DNA of 20,413 nucleotides from Chara braunii (taxonomy: Eukaryota; Streptophyta; Charophyceae; Charales; Characeae). Positions 1 to 9,373 of this stretch are shown here, piece by piece. Location of the stretch: positions 231,045 to 251,457 of the forward strand of contig BFEA01001043.1 of NCBI GenBank assembly GCA_003427395.1. Direction: 5' to 3'. A program made the position numbers and the translations under genes. Below the pieces are notes generated by a model. The model ran no database searches. It saw nothing but the letters and a program-made list of their open reading frames with translations, and was not told the DNA's origin. Each line of letters opens with the position of its first letter. Position 1 is the stretch's first letter.

Positions 1-178
1 TTTTTTGTTCTTTGAGGGGTTGGGGCTGGGGTTGCGCCACCCCATGCCACTTCCCAAAACCCCGGCCCCCCTCCCCACTGGCCGCCATGCGGCCGCACAG
101 TCGAGCGGCCGCGCGGCCTCGTCCGTGGGGCCGCGGCCACGGACTTGGCCGCCGACGGCCGCCTCCGAGGGAGATTCG
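1..178. other. GC-rich low-complexity sequence
   Basis: This stretch is rich in CCGCGGCC-like words and C or G runs. The open frames through it are compositional. On the minus strand the RNase H reading of the neighbouring element stops making sense at about 178-180, so this is where element A is truncated or where unrelated DNA joins it. I see no motif that identifies the joining sequence. Confidence 0.6.
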
Positions 179-1243
179 TAGCCGGACAGCCCATCGCCCA
201 ATCATACCCGTATAGTTAGTGAGCCTCTTGAGGGCCAGCAGGGGCTCGTGATGCATGATAAGGAGGGACTTCTCTCCGTACAGATACGGATGGAAGTGCT
301 AAATTCCCCAAACGACCACGTAGCATTCTCCTTGGAAGTGCTGAATTCCCCAAACGACCACGTAGCATTCTCCTTGAGGGGCCGAATCATTCCTTCTTTC
401 GTCAGGTACAGTTCGCGAGGCGTATTCAATAACGTGTTCGCGGCCATCCTTCCCCTTCTGAGCGAAAATAGCGGAGATCGCCTCAGGCTGCCAGTCCGTA
501 ATGAGGATGAATTGCTTACCAGGATCGGGCCGAATCAAAATAGGTGCGGAGGCGAGGGTCTCCTTCAAAGTGACAAAGGCCTGTTCGCACTCCGCGTCCC
601 ACTTCAGTGGCTGGTCTTTCCGTAGGAGGTTTGTTAGAGGCCGAGCAATCACCCCGAACCCCTCGATAAACCTCCTATAGTACGAGGCCAGCCCAAGGAA
701 GGCTCAAACCTGCGTTAGCGACGTGGGCGTAGGGGCTTCTCGAACCGCCTCAACGTTCTCAAATCTGGCCTTAAACCCCCTCGTGTCACCACGTACCCCA
801 AAAACGAGATTTCCGAAAGGAAAAACCCACTTTTCTCCAGCGCAATCTTAAATCCAGCATCCCGCAATGCCCCGAGCGTCCACTCAATGTGCTGAGCATG
901 CCCATGAAACGATTCAGAATACACCAAGATATCGTCCATATACACAATGAGTCAGACATAGAAGTTGATCATTCCCTAGGTCAGCCGGGTCTTGTTGTCG
1001 AAGTTCTGAAAGGTGATGTTCATCTCTCTCTGAAAGGTAGCCGACACATTGCATATTCCCATAAGGCAACGAACCCACTGCCAAGTGCCTTCGAACAATA
1101 CGAACGCCGTTTTCGGTCGATCCTCCTCCTTAACCAAGATATGATGGAACCCATGACGGATATTAAACTTACTAAAATATCTAGCACACCCAATCGCATC
1201 CAATATATCATCAATCCAGGGGAGGGGGTACACATCCTTGATC
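178..1243 (-). pseudogene. pol: Ty3/gypsy reverse transcriptase and RNase H, broken
   Basis: This is the catalytic part of a Ty3/gypsy pol polyprotein, which copies element RNA into DNA. On the minus strand the order is: RT palm from the YPLP..IDD motif (about 1240), the YMDD catalytic box intact at 931-942, SFLGYVVTRGG (about 790), the ASYYRRFI thumb region (about 690), ARPLTNLLRK, then RNase H with ILITDWQPEAI and the DHEPLLALK-type motif read here as HHEPLLALK, running out at about 180. Breaks: in-frame stops near 977 and 953, a frameshift near 787, a stop near 703, and a stop near 299 just after a 42-bp duplication. Integrase is absent. The RT start is also missing here; an RT start lies next door in the opposite orientation. 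Family assignment is firm; the copy cannot encode a working enzyme. Confidence 0.9.
292..375. repeat. 42-bp tandem duplication inside RNase H
   Basis: Units 292-333 and 334-375 are adjacent and differ at one base (A at 301, G at 343). The unit is 14 codons, so it duplicates the GECYVVVWGI segment of RNase H in frame. A stop codon follows in the second translated copy. Confidence 0.95.
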
Positions 1244-2528
1244 GGGGAAATCCATACAATGCTACTATCGACTCAGGAGCCGCGGTCCTAGCCATTTCCT
1301 TGAGAGTCATGGAATAGGCAGGAAGAAGAAAGGATCTGATCCCGTTGGCAGAAGGAGATCACCTTGTCTCCGCCGACGAGGAAAAAATCAAGGTGATAGG
1401 AAGGATGACAAATATTGCATTTCAACTAGGGAAGGTTCACGCGTTGGGAGATGTCGTGGTACTAGACGTAAATACATACGATGTTCTTTTAGGATTGTCA
1501 TCCCTTACTGCCCTAAGAACCAATCTCGATTACGAGAGGCAGTCAGTCATTTTGCGGAATACGTCGATGGGCTTAACTCTTCGGACTACGCCGCCTGCCA
1601 GCCGAAAACCCCCTCCTCGGACTGAAGAACCACTCCGTATGATCACCTACACGGAAATGAACCAAGGAGAAATGACACATGAGCTGTCAAGCAACTCTTC
1701 TGACAACGAACATGAATCCGATCCAGTAATCCGGGATATGGTGCACCACCTGATACGTTACCCCGTTCGACAGAAAACAACGAAAACAGCTGTCCTTACG
1801 GAAAGAAATTTCCAACGGATGTGAGCTTTAATCTTAGGGGAACCACTTGTGCGAGTATCCCGAATGGTTGATTCTTTGGAACCCCCTCGCACCTTATACG
1901 AAGCCACCACCCCACTTCTCTCGAGATACAATGACAAGAAAGCATTCTGCGACATTACGGGATTACGGCGCTCCCTGCTCTCTACAGGGAAAGAGGTTCG
2001 ATTGCTGCGACAAGGCGCCGAAGACGGAGCTTTGGAACCCCCTGGGCGCAACAGTCCTTACAAACTCGGGATCAAGATCACTGAGAGACCCGTAAGCTTG
2101 CAGGACATCGATGACGGCCGAACACCAGAATAACATGTGGCGATCCGGGAAGAAGACGCCCTGATGGTCGTCACAGTGTTCTCCTAGTGATCGGACAACT
2201 CATTTATCTCAGCTCCTCCGCCGGGGTGGGAAAGTGAGAACGAAAGAAGTGACGGTTAGCACACATGGACAACTCTAAGAACTATATGTGCCACAGTACG
2301 TGCCCGACGAAACTCATCGACTAATCGTAGATATCCTAACCGAATATCAAGGGGCGATTAGCGTCGAGGACACAAACATCGGCCCGTCGTTAGTTATTCA
2401 ACACAAAATCCAAACCAGAACGCACCCACCAATCCTCTGCAAGCCATACCGTTATTCCCTCGCCGAACGAAAAACAACATTGGAACGAAGCAGGGAATTC
2501 AAGGCTAACAGTTGGGCTACTAATCATG
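1244..2528 (+). pseudogene. pol: Inverted block: Ty3/gypsy protease, linker and RT start
   Basis: This is plus-strand pol sequence in the middle of a minus-strand element. It opens with the retroviral-type aspartic protease active site, DSGA at 1270-1281, preceded by GNPYNATI. The protease flap and C-terminal part follow (LVSADEEKIKVIG, then VVLDVNTYDVLLG at about 1460-1500). A linker runs through 1849-2133. RT upstream sequence comes next, with the motif HPPILCKPYRYSLAERKTT (about 2425-2485) and EFKANSWATNH ending near 2527. Breaks: TAG at 1315, TGA at 1822 and a frameshift between about 2133 and 2288. The block holds the pieces missing from the flanking minus-strand gag and RT, which is why I read it as an inversion rather than a second element. 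I cannot exclude nested insertion or assembly misjoining. Confidence 0.8.
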
Positions 2529-2821
2529 AAGAAGGCTTGCTCAGGGTGGATGTAATCAAATCGGTTTAAGAAGTCCCTTTCGAAGGTTGGAAGATCTACC
2601 CAAATGTAAGTAGTAAACCAATGGAGTGCGTCCCCTCCTAACCTGGCGGGGATGTTGATCCTGACCTCATCATTGTCGTATTGCTGTGTGCGCAGTGTGG
2701 CTAGCCATGCTCCGGCCAGATGATGCGCAAGGTCAAAAAGGTATAAATCAGGCGGAGTCGCCGGAGTGCGTGCTCGAGGGGCTGAGGCCCCACCAACATT
2801 TGGTGTCGGGTTGGCATTCAT
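2529..2821 (-). pseudogene. gag: Ty3/gypsy gag, N-terminal part only
   Basis: Gag is the structural protein that forms the retrotransposon particle. The first in-frame ATG is at 2819-2821 (MNANPTPNVGG). The frame is also open upstream to about 2925 without an ATG. Retrotrans_gag-type sequence follows: ARLGGDALHWFTT and FERDFLNRFDYIHPEQA, the conserved end of the first gag block, at about 2535-2650. The match stops at about 2530, where the inverted plus-strand block begins. The rest of gag and any zinc knuckle are missing. It lies 138 bp downstream (minus strand) of the end of LTR A, the expected position for gag. Confidence 0.8.
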
Positions 2822-3252
2822 ATTGGCAGCCTGCCGACCGGCCGATCTACTCCGGGTTATTATAGGGTCACGTCGTGGCACGCTCCTCTGCCTAGAGTGT
2901 CTTCTGTTCACCAAATCGTCCCTTATACCCTACCTGATTGGCAACCTCTGGACCTGCCATGTGTCGACTCCGATACCAACCTCACGCTCAACGCAACTTC
3001 CTGATCGGAGTGTGAGTGGGCCTGGAAGTGCGTAAAGGGGGTGTGCCAAGGATTTTAGGAAAGTGGGGTGGAATCCCAGGTTGGAACTGAGATCTCCTGT
3101 GTCAGGTTTTCAGGGAAGGGAATGCAAGAGGATAGGCGCGGTCGAAGTCTGCTTCTATGCTTCTGAGCGTGGGGCTACCGCCTCTGTTGGTTTCATCGTG
3201 TGGGTCGGACTTGTATTTGGTGTACCGTCGGAATGCTATGGCTATCGCGCTG

Positions 3253-3753
3253 TCAGATCACTTGTTGGCGTCGTACCTTACTGGTATTTGAACCCGACGT
3301 GGCTGGCCTTAGCCGAAGGTTGTGTGCTCGTCGTTCTTCCTCCGAGCAAGTTCGCCAGATGAAGTCGGAGGCTCGGTACTCGTGGTCTTGCAAGCACTCC
3401 GAGCACGGGGGTTGGGGCCAATACGGAGCGATTGCGCGCCAGGGGGTAATGGTCGGCGAATAGAAGGGCAGTATGCGGTGGTAGGGAGGGAAGTCAGTTT
3501 CCAGAATAATTACTCCCGGTTCCCCGACAAGGTGGCACGTGTACGAGCTGGGGAATTCAAGGTGGTGGGAAATGCGCTCTCGAGCTCGGCCGATATCCCA
3601 CTCGCAGATACGTTCCTTTCCCATCGGGTATGGAAATTCAGGAAGTTCTCCCCTTGGTCTTGCAGAAAGACACACGTGCTCCCAATACTCCTGGAATTCC
3701 TGATTCCTCAGACACTCGCGGTCAGTAATACGAAAAGGGAGTTCAATATTCAT
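3253..3753 (-). pseudogene. Unrecognised ORF inside LTR A, damaged copy
   Basis: I do not recognise this protein. From ITDRECLR to the end it aligns without gaps to the ORF at 7394-8083 in LTR B. Shared motifs are ITDRECLR, SSYTCH, IILET, YHRILP and APYWPQPPCSECLQDH, the last giving a CxxC...H group. Over 144 aligned codons my hand count is about 23, 25 and 50 differences at codon positions 1, 2 and 3. That excess at position 3 suggests protein-level selection before or between the two copies. In this copy the frame upstream of about 3733 is shifted by small indels. A TGA at 3253 and a further stop cut off a tail that is still open in LTR B. The ATG at 3753 is not shared with the other copy. 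Confidence 0.5.
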
Positions 3754-3953
3754 GTTGTGGGGTGAGGCGGAAACTCATTCATTCAAAAAGTTGGACCGAG
3801 TACAGGCTCTGCAGACATGAGTGTAGGCCACGTTCTTCCAGTCGGGCTTGCACGTGCGTGCACAAGGCCTGCCCTTCGGTCCGATAGACAAAGACTAATG
3901 ACCCGTGTCTCATACGCGCTGACCTGTTAACCGAAGGTGGATAGTCCTATCGG

Positions 3954-4950
3954 GAGACAAACATCTTATCATCTAGTATGCTTATGTAATTCAGACAGAA
4001 AAATACCCATCATCCATGAGTCCAGTTTTATGCATACATAAACAAAAAGAAGGTGACAATCGTTCATGCATCAAGATCGTACAAAATTCGATCGTAGGCG
4101 ATTAACCAATGTGGCCCATCCAGATAGAGGGAGGAGCAAGGTGGGAGAAGCAATCATGCATCAATCATTGAGAAGAGGTTAACGAGTCCAAAATTTTCAG
4201 AATTTTTTCAGTGTCATTATAACAAACATCCCATACCTTTTACGCAAGACTTGTCACCAGTCCATAAACTGAAAAAAAAAAAAAAAAAAAAAAAAAAGAA
4301 TTTTCAGGGCTGGCCAAAACAGTTAACTGCAAAGCTTGACACACGTAGACCTTGACCAAAAATAAAACAGGGCAAAAAATAATCTTCAATGCACTTTTCA
4401 GGGTTGGGGTTGTCACCTTGGGGCTAAATAGTGGGGGTCCCTGTTAACCTTTGGTGCAATCATTAGAGACAAACAAAGAAAAAATTTGGGATGCCGATCG
4501 AAGGAAGCAAAGACGACTTGCGCCAGATACCAAAATTACTCAGAGGGATAGAGAAGAACACCACCACAACATCATCCTGTAGTGAGACGATCATCTAATA
4601 GTCTAGCATACCTATCCAATTCGTACATAGACAAAATCACGCCTATCATCCATGCATCTAGCTCACATACAGAGAGAAAAAATCGAGGATCATGCAACAA
4701 TTCTTTGGCCAAACAACCCCGAGATCACACAAGACTCGATCGTCAGGAACTAATCAATCAGATTTATCGGTTCAAAAAGAGACAGAGACGGAGGGTGGGG
4801 AAAAACAATCAACATGTCAGTCTCTGAAGAAAGGAAACAAGGAAAACAAAAAATCCGAGATGCCGATAAAAAAGAAGGATAAGGCATCCGGCGCCGGTAC
4901 CAAAATTACTCAGAAGAATAAAAGAGAACATGACCGCAACACATCACGTC

Positions 4951-4955
<5 letters not shown>
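3954..4955. repeat. Internal duplication in LTR A
   Basis: Two diverged copies of one block lie in tandem, 3954-4582 and 4583-4955. Both contain GAGAC..ATCATCTA, CTAG.ATGC, CATCCATG, GATCGT, GATGCCGAT and ACCAAAATTACTCAGA in the same order. LTR B holds a single copy (about 8156-8345). The first unit also carries about 300 bp of extra AT-rich sequence containing the A tract at 4272-4297. Confidence 0.7.
4272..4297 (+). repeat. A(26) homopolymer
   Basis: An uninterrupted run of 26 A within the part of LTR A that has no counterpart in LTR B. Confidence 0.95.
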
Positions 4956-4989
<34 letters not shown>

Positions 4990-4992
4990 TTT
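4950..4992 (+). repeat. (CT)n microsatellite followed by a T run
   Basis: A CT dinucleotide run followed by 12 T. It sits at the same place in LTR A as the longer CT/CTTT run in LTR B. Confidence 0.95.
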
Positions 4993-5960
4993 CACATCAT
5001 CCCGATGCGGGCAATCCGTCGCCTCGCACCTACACAGAGTTGTCACCCCCCTTAGTCCGAGTATGCCAGCTAGGTTCGCCCGTGTGCCACAGTCCATCGC
5101 GGCCCCACGTCAACCCCACATGCCCAGCACCAGCTCATTGGATCGCCCAACTCTCTACTCACCTTCCGAATCTCGCTCGTTATCTGATCCTCTTGACCGC
5201 GCTAACTCCTAGAATTTTTAGAGAGCGAGTTAATCTCGCTTGCGAAATTTATAGCATGCATGCTTGCGCGAGATACCCGGGGTTGTGCCTAAGTGGACAA
5301 AGAAAGAGGAGGAAGGAAGTGCCTACGTCTGCATGGCCAGGCCGCGACATGGGGGACATAGCCTCACTCCACACATCGATCCAGTCATGCAAGCATCCCG
5401 ACCAATTAGGATAGAGGAAGAAGTACGCGCGCACAGGGATGCCACAAAAGATATCAAGAACAGGAGAATGGCGGCTTAAATTATGCCCGCCAAAATAAAA
5501 GTTATAGTTACACGCAAGGATTAAGACGCGGAAAAGTCAAAACATAGATCCTGTCGCGGCAAAGCGTGCACAAGCAAGAAGCGTTGTGCAACAAAAATTG
5601 AGACGCACCTACACCGCCTAAATTCCTGATCTAAATCCTAATTGCAAAAAGAAATTTTAAATGAAGCAAATTCTGAGAGCCCACGGGGCCTCGACCTCAG
5701 TTGAAAATTCAAAAAGATTTTCCTGCGCGATAACCGCGTCAAAATTCCCATTTCCCACAGCAAAACAAGAAAGAAGCTATGGCAATAGTTATCTTTCTGG
5801 CTCACTAAGGGGCGACCAGCTACCAATCGTCACAAGATTTCCTCGACCTGGATTTCGAACAACAAGAAAAGTAAGGGCGCCCATGTAATCCCGCGGGCCC
5901 TCAACCCCCAAAGTAGCCTTGTGCAGAAAATCGCGCGGTTGCAGAAAACAGTTCATCACA

Positions 5961-6785
5961 GGAGGCCGTGGGGGGCTCCTGCATCCTGTGCTAGGCAACT
6001 AATTTGAATGTGGGCTAATGGGCTCCACTGGATGTCATCGCCCATGAGCAGCCTATAGATAAACTTGAAAGTGAGAGCGTCTATTTCGGCTCCCGGGTCT
6101 ATGATTCCCAACCCTCCCCAAGATCGTGGTTGGACTAGGTGGTGCCATGCGACTCGGTGGATATACCTTTTGTCTAGGTCGGAGTTTCTCCAAATATAGA
6201 TAGCCACGGCTCCACAAAGGTTTGCCAGCTGTTTGACCAACAATTTCCAGAATGCTGTTTTGTACCATAAGGCAGCCAATATTGAGTTGTTGATGGCCAG
6301 GGGCCTGCCTATCAGCGAGGTGTGGAGGCCCTTCCACTTGGAAGTTCTTTGCAGGGCTAATTCCACCAAGGTATCTCCGTGGTTGTTAGGGGGGCCCAGT
6401 GCGGCGTGTCTCACCCCGAGGAGTCGTATGGCTTCCTCCTTGGCTTGCCACATAATTGCAGGTTGTGGTGGTGGGGGGAGGTTTGCAGAGTGCATCCACC
6501 TGCCCTCGGTTTTGCTGCCCTAATTTACTCTTGTGTTGGCTGCAATAGAGAAGAGGTGGATGACTTCCTCGAGTGCTCTTAGGCTTTGAGGGTTTGCCCA
6601 AATGAGTACAGTAAGATTGTCGGCAAAGAGGGATGTGACCGGAATTCGATGATTCGGTAATTCCCGTATGGATCTTTTTATGATGTCTGGGTTGGCTCTA
6701 ATCAATGTAATCATAGCCGCCAATACTTCCATAACAACAACAAAGAAAAGCGAGGCTATGGGGAACGTTGGAGGGGAAATGGAGG
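5961..6785 (-). pseudogene. Non-LTR retrotransposon (LINE) fragment: end of RT and post-RT region
   Basis: This is a minus-strand piece of a LINE-type reverse transcriptase ORF. Reading starts at about 6785 with PIASLFFVVVMEVLAAM, equivalent to the PL.P.LF...ME.L block of plant LINE RTs. It continues through the catalytic box, read here as SLFADN (about 6615-6635) instead of the expected FADD. After a TAG at 6520-6522 it continues in the same frame into the post-RT region typical of plant LINEs (GRPLAINNSILAALWY, AIYIWRNSD, RVAWHHLVQP, GGLGIIDP). The match ends at 5961, exactly where LTR A begins. Endonuclease, ORF1 and 3' tail are absent. The stop and the changed catalytic residue show it is dead. 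Confidence 0.85.
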
Positions 6786-7104
6786 GGAGAGGTGGCCATT
6801 TAGCATGCTGTTCGTGGCCACGGTGGTGACAGTGCGATGCTGTATGTTAACCCAATTGCAGAATCCCAATCCTATTGTTCATCCTCTAGAGCCACTGCCC
6901 GAGGAGGTCCGAGTACACGAGGTCATACGCAGGGTTGTTGAGCCCCGGCCCCGGGGCCGCGGCGAGGGTCCGGGGGTCCAGGCGTGGACTTCTCAAGCCC
7001 CCGCTCCGGAGCCTGAAAAAAATAAAAATAAAAAAATTGTCCTTGGCGAAAAAAGAACAAAAGATTTTTACCCCGCCTCAGACCCCCCCCCGGGGCCCCA
7101 CCCA
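6786..7104. other. Unassigned spacer
   Basis: Between the LINE fragment and the G-rich minisatellite lies about 320 bp with no recognisable gene. It contains a GC-rich patch (6940-6990), an A-rich patch (7017-7045) and a C run (7083-7092). Open frames here look compositional. Confidence 0.5.
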
Positions 7105-7185
7105 CGGCTGGTGTGAGGACGGGGATGGCTGGGGGCGGGGATGGTCGGGGGCAGGGATGCTGGGGTGCGGGGGTGCAGAGGTGGC
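7105..7185 (+). repeat. G-rich minisatellite, left part
   Basis: Irregular repeats of GGGGATG, GGGGGC and GGGGTGCGGG words with many runs of four or more G. The same kind of sequence resumes at 9384 on the other side of LTR B, so this is the split target of that insertion. Confidence 0.7.
7182..7185. repeat. Target site duplication TGGC, left
   Basis: TGGC directly before the TGTGACG end of LTR B. The same four bases follow the other end at 9384-9387. Confidence 0.6.
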
Positions 7186-7393
7186 TGTGACGCCCAACCT
7201 CACGCCTGACGCGACTTCCTGATCGGAGTGAGAGTGGGCCTGGAAGTGCGAAAAGGGGGCGTGCCAAAGATTTTAGGAAAGTGGGGGTGGAGTCCCAGGT
7301 CGGAACTGAGATCTCCTGTGACAAGTTTCAGGGATATGAATGCAAAAGGGTAGGCGTGGGTCAAAGTCCTGTTTTATGCTTCGGAGAGCTGAG

Positions 7394-8083
7394 CTACCGC
7401 CTTCTTTGGTTCCATCGTCTGGGTCGGACTCGTATCTGGTGTACTACCGGGACGCTATGGCTATCTCGCTGGCTGATCACCCGCCGACGTCGAATGCTGC
7501 AGGTCTCGGAATCCGACGCGACCGACCTCAGCCGAAGGCTGTGCTCCCGTCGTTCTTCCTCTGAGCGAGTTCGCCGGATGAAGCCGGATGCTTGGTAATT
7601 GTGGTCTTGCAGGCACTCCGAGCATGGGGGTTGGGGCCAGTAGGGAGCGAGTGCGTGCCAAGGGACGATGGGCAGGGAGTGAGAGGGCAGGATGCGATGA
7701 TAGAGAGGGAATTCGGTTTCCAGAATAATGATTTCGGGTTCCGCAACGATGTGACACGTGTATGAGCTAGGGCAGTTGGGGAGGTGAGGGATACGTCCCA
7801 AGGCCTGATCAATATCCCACTTGCAATTACGTTCGTTTCCCGTGGAGTAAGGGAATTCCGGAGGTTCCGCCCTTGATCGTGTAGACAAACACACATGTTC
7901 CCGATACTCCCGGAATTCACGATCCCTCAGGCACTCGCGGTCAGTAATAAAAAGGGGATTTCGATATTCATACTGCAGGGTGGGGCGGAAATTCAGACAT
8001 TCGGGGAGTTGGGCCGAGTACAGACCTTGCAAACATGCGTGTAAGTAACGACCTTCTTCGGACGGGCTTATACGTGCGTGCAC
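7394..8083 (-). CDS. Unrecognised conserved ORF inside LTR B
   Basis: This is a 229-residue open frame of unknown function. It lies in the 3' half of the LTR and ends about 200 bp before the LTR end. Visible motifs: an N-terminal HACLQGLYSAQLPECL, ITDRECLR (about residue 46), SSYTCH, IILETEF, YHRILP, APYWPQPPCSECLQDH with a CxxC...H group, then a highly basic tail (RIRRRRV, RVRPRRWNQRRR). It aligns gap-free with LTR A over at least 144 codons, with about half of the substitutions at third positions. It has no ATG: the first codon shown is GTG and an upstream in-frame stop lies at about 8123. A CAG just upstream, conserved in both LTRs, could be a splice acceptor, so this may be an exon rather than a complete gene. 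The open frame and constraint are seen; a function is not. Confidence 0.5.
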   Translation of the reverse strand: MHARISPSEEGRYLHACLQGLYSAQLPECLNFRPTLQYEYRNPLFITDRECLRDREFREYREHVCLSTRSRAEPPEFPYSTGNERNCKWDIDQALGRIPHLPNCPSSYTCHIVAEPEIIILETEFPLYHRILPSHSLPIVPWHALAPYWPQPPCSECLQDHNYQASGFIRRTRSEEERREHSLRLRSVASDSETCSIRRRRVISQRDSHSVPVVHQIRVRPRRWNQRRR

Positions 8084-8235
8084 AAGACCTGTCCGTCGGC
8101 CAGGTGGATAAAGGCCAGCAGCTCACAACCGGTACGCATTGGGCAATCCTATCGTGAGACATACGTCTAATCATCTAGCATGCTCATCTAGTTCATACTT
8201 AGACAAAAAAACACCAAACATCCATGCATCTAGCT

Positions 8236-8254
8236 TCGAACACACACACACACA
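8236..8254 (+). repeat. (AC)n microsatellite
   Basis: A short run of AC dinucleotides inside LTR B. Confidence 0.8.
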
Positions 8255-8355
8255 AACAAAAACGAGTAGACAATCATTCGTGCATCAATTCTTCGGCTAC
8301 TGGCCAGGGATCTGAGATGCCGATCCAAAACATCATTACAACACATCCCGTCTCC

Positions 8356-8358
<3 letters not shown>

Positions 8359-8408
<50 letters not shown>

Positions 8409-8430
8409 GCTTTCTCTTTCTCTCTCTTTT
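8359..8430 (+). repeat. (CT)n/CTTT microsatellite
   Basis: A long CT run interrupted by TTT and CGC steps. It occupies the same place in LTR B as the CT run at 4950 in LTR A and accounts for part of the LTR length polymorphism. Confidence 0.95.
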
Positions 8431-9373
8431 CACAACATTCCGATGCGGGCAGTCCATCGCCGCACACCCACATAGAGTTGTCACCCTGCTTAGCCTAAAC
8501 ATGCAAGCCAGGTTCGCCCGTGTGCCACAATCCGTCGCGACCACACGTGAACCCCACATATCCAGCACCAGCCCGTCGGATCGCCTAGCTCCCTACTCAC
8601 CTTCCGATTCTTGCTCGTTCGTCAATCCTCTAGACTGCGCTAACTCAAAAATTCATAGAGAGCGAGTTATCGCGCTTGCAAAATTTATAGCATGTGCACT
8701 TGCACGAGATACCGGGGATTGTGCCTGAGTGGGAGAGAAGAAGGAAGAAGGAAGTGCCTACGACTGCATGGCCAGGCCGCGACGTGGGGACATAGCCACA
8801 CTCACACATCGATCCGGTCATGCAATCGTCCGGGCCAATAGGACAGGGGGAAAAGTATGCGCACACAGGGGCGCAACAAGGATATCAAGAAAGAGAGGAT
8901 TACAGTTACACTCACGCTCACGAAGAAGAAAATTATAGTTACACGTAAGATTTAAGTTGCGGAAAAGTCAGAGCATAGAACCTGACGTGACAAAGTGTGC
9001 GCAAGCAAGAAACACCGTGCAGCAAAATTGCGATGCACCCAAATTCCTAGCCTAAATCCTAATTGCAAAAAGAAATTCCGAGAGAAGAAAATTCCGAGAG
9101 CCCGCGGGGGCTCGACATCCGTTGGAAATTCAAAAAAAAAAATCCCGCGCGACAATCGCGCCGAAATTCTCATTTCCCACAGAACAAGAAAGAAGCCATG
9201 ACAACCGTTAACCTCCTCGCTCGCTAAGGCGCGATCAACTACCAACCGTCGTAGGACCATACCGGCCTCAATTACAAAAAAGCGAGGCCACTGCACTCAT
9301 GCAATTCGAGGGACCCCTCTCGATCAACCCCCGAAGTAGCCTGGTGCAGAAAGTCGCACGGTTGCAGAAGATA

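Larger units (their letters stand above)
2960..5960 (-). mobile_element. LTR A, 5' long terminal repeat of element A (about 3.0 kb)
   Basis: On the minus strand it starts TGTGATGAAC (5960) and ends CGACACA (2960), directly upstream of gag. It aligns end to end with LTR B (7186-9383): the same TGTG/CACA ends, the same start of about 60 bp, the same CT-rich microsatellite and the same internal ORF. It is about 800 bp longer, mostly because a block is duplicated inside it (3954-4582 and 4583-4955). The right flank (5961 onward) is a LINE fragment, so the element inserted into a LINE. The inner end is less certain than in LTR B because 9-10 extra bases lie near it; an alternative boundary would use the TGGTATCGGAG word at 2968-2978 as primer site. 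Confidence 0.7.

Noticed and set aside
889-1240. Plus-strand ORF upstream of the protease motif
   Set aside because: It is the antisense of the minus-strand RT; only sequence from about 1244 belongs to the plus-strand protease block.
2966-2978. TGGTATCGGAGTC as a tRNA-iMet primer site for element A
   Set aside because: It differs from the usual TGGTATCAGAGCC at two positions. Alignment with LTR B puts it inside the LTR end, and the LTR then ends CACA at 2960. Kept only as an alternative boundary.
4162-4464. SINE insertion with poly(A)
   Set aside because: The A tract sits in the middle of the segment rather than next to the right-hand CAATCATT word, and no A/B box promoter is visible.
4692-5414. 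240-codon plus-strand ORF across the CT microsatellite
   Set aside because: It runs through low-complexity sequence, and LTR B has no matching frame.
6805-7222. Plus-strand ORFs in the GC-rich spacer
   Set aside because: Compositional open frames with no recognisable motif.
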